Source: Microbacterium sp. (GTDB taxonomy: Bacteria > Actinomycetota > Actinomycetes > Actinomycetales > Microbacteriaceae). From it: a DNA stretch of 64,000 bases. The translations under genes were made by a program, and so were the position numbers. The stretch spans positions 1 to 64,000 of the forward strand of contig JAPSKH010000005.1 in the NCBI GenBank assembly GCA_031177765.1. Reading direction: 5' to 3'. Each line of letters begins with the position of its first letter. The stretch's first letter is position 1. The notes beneath the pieces were generated by a model that did no database searches, had not been told where the DNA came from, and saw nothing but the letters and a program-made list of their open reading frames with translations. Positions 28,748-38,148 of the stretch are shown piece after piece.

Positions 28748-29149
28748 TCAGCGCGGAGAGGCCACGGCCTCCCGATCGGCCACGGAGGCCTCGTCGGCGG
28801 CCGTGTCGAGCTCCGCGTCCAGCGACGCATCGCGCTCGAGCGGCTCGGCCTCGCGGTCGACCGGCTGCGCGGCCTCCACGGGGTGCACCGGGCGCAGCGT
28901 CGCGGCGGCGGCGATGCCGAGGGCGAGCAGGATGCCGGTGGCCCCGGCCCCGATGAGAACGGCGCCCAGGAGCGCCACGGACTGTCCGACGTACACGTCC
29001 ACACCCGTGGCGGTGCCGGCGTTCAGCGTGGTCGTCATCGTGCCGAGCCTGTCGCTCAGGATGTACGCGCCTGCGGCGATGGTTCCTGCGGAGGCGAGGA
29101 CGAGGACCCAGAACGGGATGCTGCGGATCAGGCGGGGGCGGATAGGCAT
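28748..29149 (-). CDS. Small membrane protein with acidic C-terminal tail
   Basis: Protein of 133 residues with two predicted transmembrane helices (IPFWVLVLASAGTIAAGAYI and SVALLGAVLIGAGATGILLALGI) and a cytoplasmic tail rich in Glu, Asp and Ala. GAGGAG lies about 9 bases before the ATG at 29149; the frame is open upstream but low-complexity. It lies between ctaA and valS. No function can be assigned. Confidence 0.7.
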   Translation of the reverse strand: MPIRPRLIRSIPFWVLVLASAGTIAAGAYILSDRLGTMTTTLNAGTATGVDVYVGQSVALLGAVLIGAGATGILLALGIAAAATLRPVHPVEAAQPVDREAEPLERDASLDAELDTAADEASVADREAVASPR

Positions 29150-29256
29150 GGGAATCACTCCTCGTGGGCGCGGCCCGGGCGGCCACGGCATCCGTCCACT
29201 CTGGCATGGCCCCCGGGACGGGGCCTCAGCGGGGCCTATGGATCCGCTGTGTCCGC

Positions 29257-30213
29257 TCAGCGCCGAGGGGGCGCGAGCGCGACCGGCGCCTTGAGGTGCA
29301 CGACGACCGCCGTCATCGCGGCGACGAGGACCACCGCGAGGACCATGTGGATGTTCACCAGCCAGATGGGAAGACCCGTGCGCGCCTGCCAGAGGCCGAC
29401 GCCGACCTGCGCCAGCTCGACGACGAGCAGGAGCGCGGTCCACAGGCGCAGCCGCAGTGCCGGGGGAGTGCGCCACGCCCCGACCAGGAGCACGACCGTG
29501 AGGGCGAGCGTGGCGTATGCGGGCCACGAGTGCACGTGCTGCATGAGCTCCGGGTCCAGTCCGTTGCGCGCGGCGCCGCCGTCGCCGGCGTGCGGGCCCG
29601 AGCCGGTGACGAGGATCCCGACGACGACCGTCACGAGCACCAGGGCGCTGGTCACATGGGTGGCGACCGCGAACCAGCCGGGCACGGCGCGCTCACGCGG
29701 ACCGGGGGCGGCGTAGACGCGCGCCACGAGGACCGCCGAGAGGGCGACGAGGATCACCGATGCGAAGTAGTGCAGCCCGACGACGTAGGGGTTGAGGTTC
29801 GTCAGCACGGTGATCCCGCCGATGATCGCCTGCAGTGGGACGTAGAGGCCGATCCCGAGGGCCAGCCAGAACAGGTCGCGCCGTTCGGCCCGCATGCGCA
29901 CCACGAGGAGGAACGTCACGATCGCCACGGCGACCAGCACGAAAGTCAGCAGCCTGTTGCCGAACTCGATCACCCCATGGATCCCCATCTCGTGCGTGGC
30001 CACGAAAGAGTCGGCGGTGCACTTGGGCCAGGTGGGGCAACCGAGCCCCGACCCGGTGAGCCGGACGAGGCCACCCGTTCCCACGATCCCGATCTGCACG
30101 ACGAGGGTCGCCCACGCCGCGGCGATCACCCGGCGGTCCACCGTGGTGGGCAGCCGGCCCCACCACCGCTGGAAGGTGCTGGCGGCAGGCGTCGTCGTCG
30201 GTTCCGCGGACAT
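29257..30213 (-). CDS. ctaA: Heme A synthase (COX15/CtaA)
   Basis: Membrane enzyme that oxidises heme O to heme A for aa3-type cytochrome oxidase. The 318-residue protein has about eight helices and the conserved heme-ligand segments GLGCPTWPKC, HEMGIHGVIEFGNR, GLHYFASVILVA, QHVHSWPAYATL and VNIHMVLAV. I chose the ATG at 30213, which has AGGAGG upstream; an ATG at 30312 would add a low-complexity stretch. It is divergent from the SUF operon across about 270 bp. The ctaB and oxidase genes are outside the window, while SURF1 lies at 44.5-45.4 kb. Confidence 0.93.
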   Translation of the reverse strand: MSAEPTTTPAASTFQRWWGRLPTTVDRRVIAAAWATLVVQIGIVGTGGLVRLTGSGLGCPTWPKCTADSFVATHEMGIHGVIEFGNRLLTFVLVAVAIVTFLLVVRMRAERRDLFWLALGIGLYVPLQAIIGGITVLTNLNPYVVGLHYFASVILVALSAVLVARVYAAPGPRERAVPGWFAVATHVTSALVLVTVVVGILVTGSGPHAGDGGAARNGLDPELMQHVHSWPAYATLALTVVLLVGAWRTPPALRLRLWTALLLVVELAQVGVGLWQARTGLPIWLVNIHMVLAVVLVAAMTAVVVHLKAPVALAPPRR

Positions 30214-30291
30214 GGTCGTCGTCGCCTCCTGTGCTCGGCTCCCCGCACCCGCGGGAACAGACGCGGCGCGTCCGGTGGGGGGTGGAACCTG

Positions 30292-30297
30292 TAGAAT
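30292..30297 (+). promoter_or_regulatory. Candidate -10 box of the SUF operon
   Basis: TAGAAT lies 187 bases before the sufB start in the ctaA-sufB gap. I see no convincing -35 box and no SufR gene or clear SufR operator nearby, so regulation cannot be told from sequence. The remaining gap holds no gene I can support. Confidence 0.35.
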
Positions 30298-30483
30298 CGA
30301 GGGGTCGGTCACGCGCGCACTCGACCGGTACGGACGAAGGCGCGGAGCACCACCGACAGTCTAGGCGCGATGGTCGGCGCCACTTGAGAGGGCCCACGAG
30401 CGGCATCCGCCTCCGGTGACTCCACCGGAGGAACCGGACTGCCGGGGCGGATGACACCGCAGGGCCCGGAGGAGAACGTGACG

Positions 30484-31902
30484 ATGTCTGATGTGCTGAT
30501 CGATCGCCCGGAGCTGGACAGCCTGGGGGTCTACGAGTTCGGCTGGCATGACCCCGACGCCGCCGGCGCGAGCGCGAAGCGCGGTCTCAACGAGGCCGTC
30601 GTCCGCGACATCTCGGCGATGAAGGCGGAGCCGGAGTGGATGCTGAAGAACCGGCTCAAGGGGCTGCAGCTCTTCGAGCGCAAACCCATGCCCACGTGGG
30701 GTGCTGACCTGTCGGAGATCGACTTCGACAACATCAAGTACTTCGTGCGCTCGACCGAGAAGCAGGCGCAGTCCTGGGAGGACCTTCCCGAGGACATCCG
30801 CAACACCTACGAGCGGCTGGGCATCCCCGAGGCCGAGCGCTCCCGTCTGGTCGCCGGCGTCGCCGCGCAGTACGAGTCCGAGGTGGTCTACCACCAGATC
30901 CAGGAGGACCTGGAGCGACAGGGTGTCATCTTCATGGACACCGACACGGCGCTGCGGGAGCACCCCGAGTTCTTCGAGGAGTACTTCGGCACGGTGATCC
31001 CCGCCGGCGACAACAAGTTCGCGGCGCTGAACACCGCGGTGTGGTCGGGCGGATCGTTCGTGTACGTCCCCAAGGGCGTGCACGTGGACATCCCGCTGCA
31101 GGCGTACTTCCGCATCAACACCGAGAACATGGGCCAGTTCGAGCGGACGCTCATCATCGCCGACGAGGGCTCCTACGTGCACTACATCGAGGGCTGCACG
31201 GCGCCGATCTACAAGAGCGACTCGCTGCACTCCGCGGTCGTCGAGATCATCGTCAAGAAGAACGCCCGCGTGCGCTACACGACGATTCAGAACTGGTCGA
31301 ACAACGTCTACAACCTCGTCACCAAGCGCGCCGTCGCTCACGAAGGCGCGACGATGGAGTGGATCGACGGCAACATCGGCTCCAAGGTGACGATGAAGTA
31401 CCCGTCGATCTTCCTGATGGGCGAGCATGCCAAGGGCGAGACGCTGTCGGTCGCCTTCGCGGGACCCGGGCAGCACCAGGACGCCGGCGCGAAGATGATC
31501 CACATGGCGCCGTACACGCAGTCCTCGATCGTGTCGAAGTCCATCGCGCGCGGGGGCGGACGAGCCGGCTACCGCGGCGAGGTCCGGGTGGATGCCAACG
31601 CGCATCACTCCGCCAACACCGTCCGCTGCGACGCGCTGCTGGTGGACACCATCTCGCGATCGGATACGTACCCGGCCATCGACATCCGCGTCGACGACGT
31701 CCAGCTGGGGCACGAGGCGACGGTGTCCAAGGTGAGCGAGGAGCAGCTCTTCTACCTCATGAGCCGCGGCCTCCCCGAGGACGAGGCCATGGCGATGATC
31801 GTGCGCGGCTTCATCGAGCCGATCGCCCGCGAGCTGCCCATGGAATACGCGCTCGAACTCAACAAGCTCATCGAGATGGGCATGGAAGGATCCGTCGGCT
31901 AG
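30484..31902 (+). CDS. sufB: Fe-S cluster assembly scaffold SufB
   Basis: Core scaffold subunit on which the SufBC2D complex builds Fe-S clusters. The 472-residue protein matches SufB throughout: [23 protein letters not shown], the central [21 protein letters not shown] region, [22 protein letters not shown], the beta-helix with [12 protein letters not shown] and the C-terminal [10 protein letters not shown] with the conserved cysteine. The ATG at 30484 has GGAGGAG upstream; the GTG at 30478 is an alternative. The sufD ATG follows directly after the stop. Confidence 0.96.
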   Translation: MSDVLIDRPELDSLGVYEFGWHDPDAAGASAKRGLNEAVVRDISAMKAEPEWMLKNRLKGLQLFERKPMPTWGADLSEIDFDNIKYFVRSTEKQAQSWEDLPEDIRNTYERLGIPEAERSRLVAGVAAQYESEVVYHQIQEDLERQGVIFMDTDTALREHPEFFEEYFGTVIPAGDNKFAALNTAVWSGGSFVYVPKGVHVDIPLQAYFRINTENMGQFERTLIIADEGSYVHYIEGCTAPIYKSDSLHSAVVEIIVKKNARVRYTTIQNWSNNVYNLVTKRAVAHEGATMEWIDGNIGSKVTMKYPSIFLMGEHAKGETLSVAFAGPGQHQDAGAKMIHMAPYTQSSIVSKSIARGGGRAGYRGEVRVDANAHHSANTVRCDALLVDTISRSDTYPAIDIRVDDVQLGHEATVSKVSEEQLFYLMSRGLPEDEAMAMIVRGFIEPIARELPMEYALELNKLIEMGMEGSVG

Positions 31903-33093
31903 ATGAGCGCTGCGACTCAGGCCCCCGCCACCGTTCCCGGAGCGAAGGGCCACACCGACGGTGCCGGTGCCTTCGTGCCGGTGCAGACCCGTTCCGAGCG
32001 GCTCCGGTCATACGACCCGGCGGCGTTCGAGACGCCGACCGGTCGTGAGGTCAACTGGAAGCACACCCCGGTCGGCCGCCTCGCGCGACTGTTCGCCGAT
32101 GTCCCGGGCGACCCGGGCGCTGTGCCCTTCGCGGTGACCGGTCCGGTCACGGCGGCCGGGCTCGCGATCGGCTCCGCACCGCGCGGCGAGGTGTTCGTCC
32201 CCGAGGACCTTCCTGCGGCCGTCGCCTGGACGCGGTCCGCGGAAGCGCTGTACATCTCGATCCCCGCCGAGGCCGAGCTCGACGAGCCGGTCGTCGTGGC
32301 GGCGAACGGCACGGGCTCCGACCTCGTCGCGCACGGGCACGTCGTGATCGAGGCATCCCGCCACTGCCGCGCCACCGTGGTGCTGCGGCACGCGGGAGCG
32401 GCGCAGTTCGCACAGAACGTCGAGATCATCGTGCGCGAGGGCGCCCAGCTCCAGGTCGTCACCGTGCAGCAGTGGGACGACGACGCCGTCCACGCGGCAT
32501 CGCACCAGGCTCGCGTGGAGCGTGACGCGACCCTGCGGCACGTGGTCGTCAGCTTCGGCGGCGGCGTGGTGCGGGTGAACCCCAGCGTGGAGCTCGCCGG
32601 CACCGGATCGCGCGGCGAGCTGTACGGCCTGAGCTACTCCGACTCCGGCCAGCACCTCGAGAGCCAGGTGTACCTGCATCACAAGGGCGCCGAGACCACG
32701 GGCGACGTGCTGTACAAGGGTGCGCTGCAGGGTGAGGCCGCACGCAGCGTGTGGATCGGCGACGTGCTCATCGGCCGCGACGCCGTGGGCACCGACTCGT
32801 ACGAGGCCAACCGCAACCTCGTGCTCACCGACGGCGCGCGCGCCGAGTCGATCCCGAACCTCGAGATCGAGACGGGCGACATCCGCGGCGCCGGGCACGC
32901 CAGCGCCACCGGGCGCTTCGACGACGAGCAGCTGTTCTACCTGCAGGCGCGCGGCATCCCCGAGGACGAGGCGCGCCGTCTCGTGGTGCTCGGCTTCCTC
33001 GCCGAGATCGTGCAGAAGATCGACGTCCCGGCGCTGCAGGAGGAGCTCTTCGCCGCCATCGAGGACGAGCTCGCCGAAGGAGCCGCCCGATGA
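31903..33093 (+). CDS. sufD: Fe-S cluster assembly protein SufD
   Basis: Partner of SufB in the SufBC2D scaffold. The 396-residue protein has the beta-helix core and the conserved C-terminal block EANRNLVLTDGARAESIPNLEIETGDIRGAGHAS, with the family histidine in GAGHAS and the closing QLFYLQARGIPEDEARRLVVLGFL. It starts at the base after the sufB stop and its own stop overlaps the Rieske ATG, so all three are tightly coupled. Confidence 0.95.
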   Translation: MSAATQAPATVPGAKGHTDGAGAFVPVQTRSERLRSYDPAAFETPTGREVNWKHTPVGRLARLFADVPGDPGAVPFAVTGPVTAAGLAIGSAPRGEVFVPEDLPAAVAWTRSAEALYISIPAEAELDEPVVVAANGTGSDLVAHGHVVIEASRHCRATVVLRHAGAAQFAQNVEIIVREGAQLQVVTVQQWDDDAVHAASHQARVERDATLRHVVVSFGGGVVRVNPSVELAGTGSRGELYGLSYSDSGQHLESQVYLHHKGAETTGDVLYKGALQGEAARSVWIGDVLIGRDAVGTDSYEANRNLVLTDGARAESIPNLEIETGDIRGAGHASATGRFDDEQLFYLQARGIPEDEARRLVVLGFLAEIVQKIDVPALQEELFAAIEDELAEGAAR

Positions 33094-33419
33094 CCGCGCA
33101 GCGCGTCTGCGCTCTCGGCGACCTGGTGCAGGACGAGGCTCAGCGCTTCGAGCTCGACGGCGTGGCGATCGCCGTCGTCCTCGACGCGAACGGCCAGGTG
33201 CACGCGATCGGCGACACCTGCACCCACGGCGACATCTCGCTCGCCGAGGGCTTCGTCGACGGCGACGCGCTGGAGTGCTGGGCTCACGGCTCGGCGTTCT
33301 CGCTGCGCACCGGCAAGCCCCTCAACCTCCCGGCCTACGAACCCGTCCCGGTGTTCCAGGTCACGATCGACGGCGACGACGTCCTGATCGATCCCGCTGT
33401 CAAGCTCGAAGTGAACTGA
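33090..33419 (+). CDS. Rieske [2Fe-2S] ferredoxin embedded in the SUF operon
   Basis: Soluble Rieske-type protein of 109 residues. Ligands are Cys44-x-His46 in CTHGD and Cys63-x2-His66 in CWAHGS, the spacing of bacterial oxygenase-type ferredoxins. It overlaps the sufD stop (ATGA) and precedes sufC by 15 bases. A Rieske or 'non-heme iron oxygenase ferredoxin subunit' in this place is common in actinobacterial SUF operons; whether it supplies electrons for cluster assembly or carries a cluster is not known. Confidence 0.9.
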   Translation: MTAQRVCALGDLVQDEAQRFELDGVAIAVVLDANGQVHAIGDTCTHGDISLAEGFVDGDALECWAHGSAFSLRTGKPLNLPAYEPVPVFQVTIDGDDVLIDPAVKLEVN

Positions 33420-33434
33420 AGAAGGTACCCACGA

Positions 33435-34223
33435 ATGTCTGTCCTCGAGATCCGCGACCTGCACGTGACGGTCGAGACGGATGCCGGCACCACGCCGATC
33501 CTCAACGGCGTGACCCTCACGATCCGCACCGGTGAGACCCACGCCATCATGGGCCCGAACGGCTCCGGCAAGTCGACCCTGGCCTACACGATCGCCGGTC
33601 ACCCGAAGTACACCGTCACCGCGGGCACGATCACGCTCGACGGCGAGGACGTGCTGGCCATGTCGGTCGACGAGCGCGCCCGCGCGGGCCTGTTCCTGGC
33701 GATGCAGTACCCGGTCGAGATCCCGGGCGTCACCGTGACGAATTTCCTCCGGACCGCGAAGACCGCCGTCGAGGGCGAGGCCCCGTCCATCCGCACGTGG
33801 ACGAAGGACGTCAAGGCGTCGATGAAGAATCTCCGCATGGATCCCAAGTTCGCTCAGCGCAACGTCAACGAGGGCTTCTCCGGCGGAGAGAAGAAGCGGC
33901 ACGAGATCCTGCAGCTGGAGCTGCTGAAGCCTCAGATCGCCGTGCTCGACGAGACCGACTCGGGCCTGGACGTCGACGCGCTCAAGATCGTCTCCGAAGG
34001 GGTCAACCGCGCCAAGGCCGAGACGGACCTCGGCGTGCTGCTGATCACGCACTACACGCGCATCCTCCGGTACATCCACCCCGATCACGTGCACGTGATG
34101 GTGGGCGGACGCATCGTCGAGGAAGGCGGCCCCGAGCTGGCCGACCGCCTCGAGGACGAGGGCTACGACCGCTACCTGCCCGCCGGCGAGGAGGAGCCCG
34201 CCGAGGCTCCGGTCGAGGCCTGA
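33435..34223 (+). CDS. sufC: Fe-S cluster assembly ATPase SufC
   Basis: ABC-type ATPase of the SufBC2D scaffold, 262 residues. Walker A GPNGSGKST near residue 38, the SufC-specific ABC signature FSGGEKKRHEI, and Walker B VLDETDSGLD are present. The C-terminus carries an acidic extension (GEEEPAEAPVEA). It begins 15 bases after the Rieske gene with GAAGGT upstream. sufS and sufU do not follow, unlike in many actinobacteria. Confidence 0.96.
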   Translation: MSVLEIRDLHVTVETDAGTTPILNGVTLTIRTGETHAIMGPNGSGKSTLAYTIAGHPKYTVTAGTITLDGEDVLAMSVDERARAGLFLAMQYPVEIPGVTVTNFLRTAKTAVEGEAPSIRTWTKDVKASMKNLRMDPKFAQRNVNEGFSGGEKKRHEILQLELLKPQIAVLDETDSGLDVDALKIVSEGVNRAKAETDLGVLLITHYTRILRYIHPDHVHVMVGGRIVEEGGPELADRLEDEGYDRYLPAGEEEPAEAPVEA

Positions 34224-34261
34224 GCGGCGCCGTTCGCGACGCGCACGCGTAGGATCGTTAT

Positions 34262-34591
34262 ATGACCGCAACACTCACGGCCGAGAAGTACGACGAGGTC
34301 ACCGAGGCCCTCAAGGACGTCATGGACCCCGAGCTCGGGATCAACGTCGTCGACCTCGGCCTCATCTACGACCTGGCCTGGGACGACGAGAACGACGCGC
34401 TGGTCATCCACATGACGCTGACCTCGGCCGGGTGCCCGCTGACCGACGTGCTCGAGGAGCAGACGGCTCAGGCGCTGGACGATGTCGTGGAGCGCTTCCG
34501 GATCAACTGGGTCTGGATGCCGCCGTGGGGCCCGGAGCGGATCACCGACGACGGCCGCGACATGATGCGGGCGCTCGGCTTCGCGATCTGA
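34262..34591 (+). CDS. sufT: SufT-like DUF59/MIP18 Fe-S assembly factor
   Basis: Small protein of 109 residues with the DUF59 core: KDVMDPELGINVVDLGLIYDL, then MTLTSAGCPLTDVLEEQ with the conserved cysteine, and WVWMPPWGPERITDDGRDMMRALG. Members help deliver or mature Fe-S clusters. TAGGAT ends 6 bases before the ATG, so it may also have its own leaderless transcript in addition to reading through from sufC. Confidence 0.92.
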   Translation: MTATLTAEKYDEVTEALKDVMDPELGINVVDLGLIYDLAWDDENDALVIHMTLTSAGCPLTDVLEEQTAQALDDVVERFRINWVWMPPWGPERITDDGRDMMRALGFAI

Positions 34592-34619
34592 GGTCTCCGG
34601 CCCTCGGTAGGGTCGTACG

Positions 34620-35780
34620 GTGAGCGTCACCCCCCTGCAGACCCTTCCGATCGAACAGCTTCGCCGCCGCTGGAGCACGAAGTGGCGGCACTACGGCGAC
34701 GACGTCCTGCCGCTCTTCGTCGCCGAGACCGACTTCGCGCCCGCGCCGGCGGTCACCGCGGCACTGCACCAGGCGGTGGAACTGGGAGACACCGGCTACA
34801 CGCCGCCGGACCCCGGGGTCGCGACGGCGTACGCCGCCTTCGCCGAGCGACGCTTCGGCTGGACCGTGGATCCGGCGCGCGTGCGGACCACCTGCGACGT
34901 GATGATGGGCGTCGTCGAGATCCTCCGCGCGGTGACGCGCCCGGGGGACCGCGTCGTCGTGACGCCCCCGGTCTACCCGCCGTTCTTCGAATGCGTGCCC
35001 GAAGCGGGCGCCGTGGTGGAGCGCGTGCCGCTTCTCGACACGGGCACATCCTGGCAGCTCGACCTCGCCGGAATCGAGGCGGCGCTCGCCGGCGGTGCGC
35101 GCGCGGTGCTGCTGTGCAACCCGCACAACCCCACCGGCACCGTCCACTCCCGGGAGTCTCTCGCGGCACTGGCGGACCTCGCCGCGCGATTCGACGCGGT
35201 CGTGGTCAGCGACGAGATCCACGCCCCGCTCACGAACGTCGGCGCCCGGTTCACGCCGTTCCTGGACGCATCACCGGTGGCCGCACGCGTCGGGTACGCC
35301 GTCACCAGCGCCAGCAAGGCCTTCAACCTCGCCGGGCTCAAGTGCGCGCTCATGGTCACCGCCGATGACGCGACCGCCTCGGTGGTGCGAGGGCTCCCCG
35401 CCGAGGTGGAGTGGCGCACCGGCCTGTTCGGCGCCATCGGCGCCGTCGCCGCGTTCTCTGCCGAGAGCGACGCCTGGCTCGATGCCCAGCTGGCGGCGCT
35501 CGATGTCAACCGGAGGCTGCTGGCGCAGCTGCTCGACGCCCACGTCCCGGGCGCTCGCTATCGCGTCCCCGACGCCGGGTTCCTCGCGTGGGTGGATCTG
35601 TCCGCTCTCGGCTGGGGCGACAACCCGGCCGTGAAGATCCTCCGCGACGCCCGGGTCGCGCTGCATTTCGGACCGCAGTTCGGCGAAGAGGGCCGCGGGC
35701 ACGTGCGCATCAACTTCGGCTGCGCGCCCGACATCCTCCAGGACGCCGTCGAGCGCATCGGTCACCTGGCGCGCGCATGA
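34620..35780 (+). CDS. PatB/MalY-type PLP-dependent C-S lyase or aminotransferase
   Basis: Fold-type I PLP enzyme of 386 residues. Features are PLFVAETDFAPAPAV and YTPPDP near the N-terminus, LLCNPHNPTGTV, VVSDEIHAPLT and the PLP lysine in TSASKAFNLAGLKCALM. This is the PatB cystathionine beta-lyase pattern. The GTG start has TAGGGT 6 bases upstream. It follows sufT by 28 bases; since SUF needs sulfur and no sufS is present, a link is tempting but unsupported. The MFS gene overlaps its stop by 4 bases. Confidence 0.9.
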   Translation: MSVTPLQTLPIEQLRRRWSTKWRHYGDDVLPLFVAETDFAPAPAVTAALHQAVELGDTGYTPPDPGVATAYAAFAERRFGWTVDPARVRTTCDVMMGVVEILRAVTRPGDRVVVTPPVYPPFFECVPEAGAVVERVPLLDTGTSWQLDLAGIEAALAGGARAVLLCNPHNPTGTVHSRESLAALADLAARFDAVVVSDEIHAPLTNVGARFTPFLDASPVAARVGYAVTSASKAFNLAGLKCALMVTADDATASVVRGLPAEVEWRTGLFGAIGAVAAFSAESDAWLDAQLAALDVNRRLLAQLLDAHVPGARYRVPDAGFLAWVDLSALGWGDNPAVKILRDARVALHFGPQFGEEGRGHVRINFGCAPDILQDAVERIGHLARA

Positions 35781-37150
35781 CGGCGCCCGAGGCGAGCGGA
35801 GCGGGCGTCTGGCACGCCCGCTACGTCTGGGTCACGGTGGGCGCCGTCGCCCTGATCTTCCTCGCGGCGATGCAGTCCCTGGCGATCACCACCGTGATGC
35901 CGGTCGTGAGCGCCGATCTCGACGGCGAGCAGCTCTACGCCGTCGCGTTCGCGGGCACTCTCGCGACGAGTGTGATCGGGATGGTCGTCGCCGGCGTCTG
36001 GTGCGATCGAGGCGGCGTGCTCACTCCGCTGACCACCGCGGTCGTCCTGTTCGTGGTCGGACTGCTCATCGCGGGACTCGCGCCCACCATGCCCCTGCTG
36101 GTGGCCGGGCGACTGGTGCAGGGGCTCGGAACGGGCGGGCAGACCGTGGCGCTGTACGTCGTGGTGGCACGCGTGTATCCCGCGCCGCTGCACGGTCGCG
36201 TCTTCGCCGCGTTCTCTGCCGCGTGGGTGGTGCCCTCGCTCATCGGACCGTTCCTCGCGGGCGCCGTCACGGAGTTCCTGCACTGGCGGTGGGTGTTCCT
36301 GGGCGTGGCGGTCCTGACGGTCGTCGCCTTCGCGATGGTGGCGGTCCGGCTGCACGGGCTGCCGCTGCACACCGAGGATCCGGCTCGTGGGCGCATCGGA
36401 CCGCGCCTGGGGTGCTCGATCGCCGTCGCCGTCGGGGCGCTCGGGCTGAGCCTTGCCGGAGAGCTCGAGGCCTGGGCGTGGGCGGCGGTCGTCGCTTCCC
36501 TGGTCCTCATCGGGGTCGCTGCCCGTCCGCTGCTGCCTCGCGGCACCCTCATCGCCGCACGGGCGCTGCCCAGCGTGGTGCTGATGCGCGGCCTGATCGC
36601 AGGAGCCCTCTTCGGCGCCGAGATCTACGTCCCCTACCTGCTGATCGATCACTACGGCTTCTCGCCGACCTGGGCGGGCCTCGGACTGACCGCGGCGGCC
36701 CTCGCGTGGGCGGCCGCCGCCGACGTGCAGGGCAGGTTCGGCGACCGGCTCGGCAACACCCGGATCACGCTGGTCGGATCCGCCCTGCTCGTGATCGCAC
36801 TGGTCTGCGCCGCATGCACGGCGCTGTGGTATCTGCCGCCGGCCGTCATGATCGCCGGCTGGGCCTTGGCCGGAGGCGGCATGGGATTGATGTATCCGCG
36901 TCTGACCGTGCTGACGCTGGCCTACTCCACCCCGCAGAACCAGGGGTTCAACTCATCGGCCCTCTCCATCTCGGATGCCGTCGGCTCGGCCACCGCCATC
37001 GCGGCGATGGGCCTGACCTTCACGGCGCTGGCGGGAACGGGCGCAGGGTTCCCGGCGGTGTTCGCCATCGGCATCCTGCTCGCGCTCGCGGCATTGGTGC
37101 CGGGCCTGCGGCTCGGTCACGCGCAGGAGGAGGTCCGCGTCGGACGGTGA
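35777..37150 (+). CDS. MFS drug-exporter-like transporter
   Basis: Major facilitator of 457 residues with about 12-14 membrane helices, resembling the DHA2/EmrB type: QSLAITTVMPVVSADL in the first helix, GRLVQGLGTGGQTVALYVVVARVY for the motif after helix 4, and LGWRWVFLGVAVL-like sequence in WRWVFLGVAVL. It is translationally coupled to the PatB-like gene (ATGA), suggesting export of a sulfur metabolite or amino acid; this is inference. The iron-box promoter of the siderophore operon lies right after its stop. Confidence 0.85.
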   Translation: MTAPEASGAGVWHARYVWVTVGAVALIFLAAMQSLAITTVMPVVSADLDGEQLYAVAFAGTLATSVIGMVVAGVWCDRGGVLTPLTTAVVLFVVGLLIAGLAPTMPLLVAGRLVQGLGTGGQTVALYVVVARVYPAPLHGRVFAAFSAAWVVPSLIGPFLAGAVTEFLHWRWVFLGVAVLTVVAFAMVAVRLHGLPLHTEDPARGRIGPRLGCSIAVAVGALGLSLAGELEAWAWAAVVASLVLIGVAARPLLPRGTLIAARALPSVVLMRGLIAGALFGAEIYVPYLLIDHYGFSPTWAGLGLTAAALAWAAAADVQGRFGDRLGNTRITLVGSALLVIALVCAACTALWYLPPAVMIAGWALAGGGMGLMYPRLTVLTLAYSTPQNQGFNSSALSISDAVGSATAIAAMGLTFTALAGTGAGFPAVFAIGILLALAALVPGLRLGHAQEEVRVGR

Positions 37151-37185
37151 CGCAGAGGCGGCGCTGATTTGGTTCACAGGGCAGG

Positions 37186-37204
37186 TAAGGCTAGCCTAAC
37201 TGCG
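37186..37204 (+). promoter_or_regulatory. DtxR/IdeR-type iron box over the leaderless siderophore-operon promoter
   Basis: This stretch matches the 19-base DtxR/IdeR consensus at about 13 positions, with the palindromic core AGGCTAGCCT at 37188-37197. TAGCCT inside it (37192-37197) is also the predicted -10 box, 6 bases before the GTG of the siderophore-interacting protein, so iron-loaded repressor would block polymerase directly. Confidence 0.75.
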
Positions 37205-38148
37205 TGAGCTCTTCCGTCGCCGTACGCACCCGACCCGCGTACCGTCCCTACGCCGCCACCGTCGCGGACGTGCAGCGGCTGTCCCCGCACTTCGTGCGCG
37301 TGGTGTTCACGAGCGCCGACTTCGACGTCTTCGGCACCGCCGGCCTCGACCAGCGGGTGAAGCTCATCCTGCCGGGGACCGACGGTCGTGTCAGCGACAT
37401 CGGGCAGCATGACCCGGACGCGATCGATGCGGGGGAGTGGTACGCCACGTGGCGGGCCATCCCGCACGAGGTGCGCAGCCCGTTGCGCACGTACACCGTG
37501 CGTCGCATCGACCCCGGAGCTCGTCTGCTCTCCGTCGACTTCGTCGTCCACCACGACGCCGGGCCGGGGGGCGCATGGGCCGCACAGGCCGCCGTCGGAC
37601 AGGAGATCGTCGTGGTCGGTCCCGACCAGCGCAGCGACGGGTACCGACTCGGTCTGGACTGGCATCCCGGCACCGCCCGCCGCGTCGTGCTCGCCGGCGA
37701 CGAGACGGCGGCACCGGCCATCTCGGGGATCCTGGAGAGCCTGGACGACTCGTACGAGGTGGACGCGTTCATCGAGGTCCCCTCGGCGGCCGACGCCCTC
37801 GACCTGGACATCCCGGAGGGCTTCCGCGTGACGTGGCTGGCCCGCGGCGAGCGGGAGCACGGCGCAGCGCTCAGCGAAGCGGTCACCGCGTGGAGCGCCG
37901 GAGCCGGCGACGTGCTGGTGCGCGCCGCCGCCCCGCGCACGCAGGAGCTCACCGAGATCGACGTGGACCGCGACCTGCTGTGGGACAGCCCCGAGGACGC
38001 CGAAGGCGAGTTCTACGCGTGGATCGCGGGCGAGGCCGCCATGGTCAAGGGCCTTCGGCGCCATCTCGTCCAGGGGTGCGGCGTCGATCGCAAGCGCGTC
38101 GCGTTCATGGGCTACTGGCGCCTGGGACTGTCCGAGCGACAGGAATGA
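37204..38148 (+). CDS. Siderophore-interacting protein (ViuB-like ferric-siderophore reductase)
   Basis: FAD-binding reductase of 314 residues that releases iron from imported siderophores. It shows PLRTYTVRRIDP (FAD site), FVVHHDAGPGGAWAAQAAVGQEIVVVGP, LAGDETAAPAISGILE, and the C-terminal FYAWIAGEAAMVKGLRRHLV-YW pattern of ViuB-type proteins. GTG start at the iron-box promoter. The permease gene overlaps its stop (ATGA), so it leads the uptake operon. Confidence 0.93.
   Translation: MSSSVAVRTRPAYRPYAATVADVQRLSPHFVRVVFTSADFDVFGTAGLDQRVKLILPGTDGRVSDIGQHDPDAIDAGEWYATWRAIPHEVRSPLRTYTVRRIDPGARLLSVDFVVHHDAGPGGAWAAQAAVGQEIVVVGPDQRSDGYRLGLDWHPGTARRVVLAGDETAAPAISGILESLDDSYEVDAFIEVPSAADALDLDIPEGFRVTWLARGEREHGAALSEAVTAWSAGAGDVLVRAAAPRTQELTEIDVDRDLLWDSPEDAEGEFYAWIAGEAAMVKGLRRHLVQGCGVDRKRVAFMGYWRLGLSERQE

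Noticed and set aside
34620..35780. PatB-like enzyme as a replacement for the missing SufS desulfurase
   Set aside because: Its motifs fit the PatB/MalY C-S lyase group and it lacks the cysteine-loop pattern of SufS, so a role in cluster assembly is only a guess.
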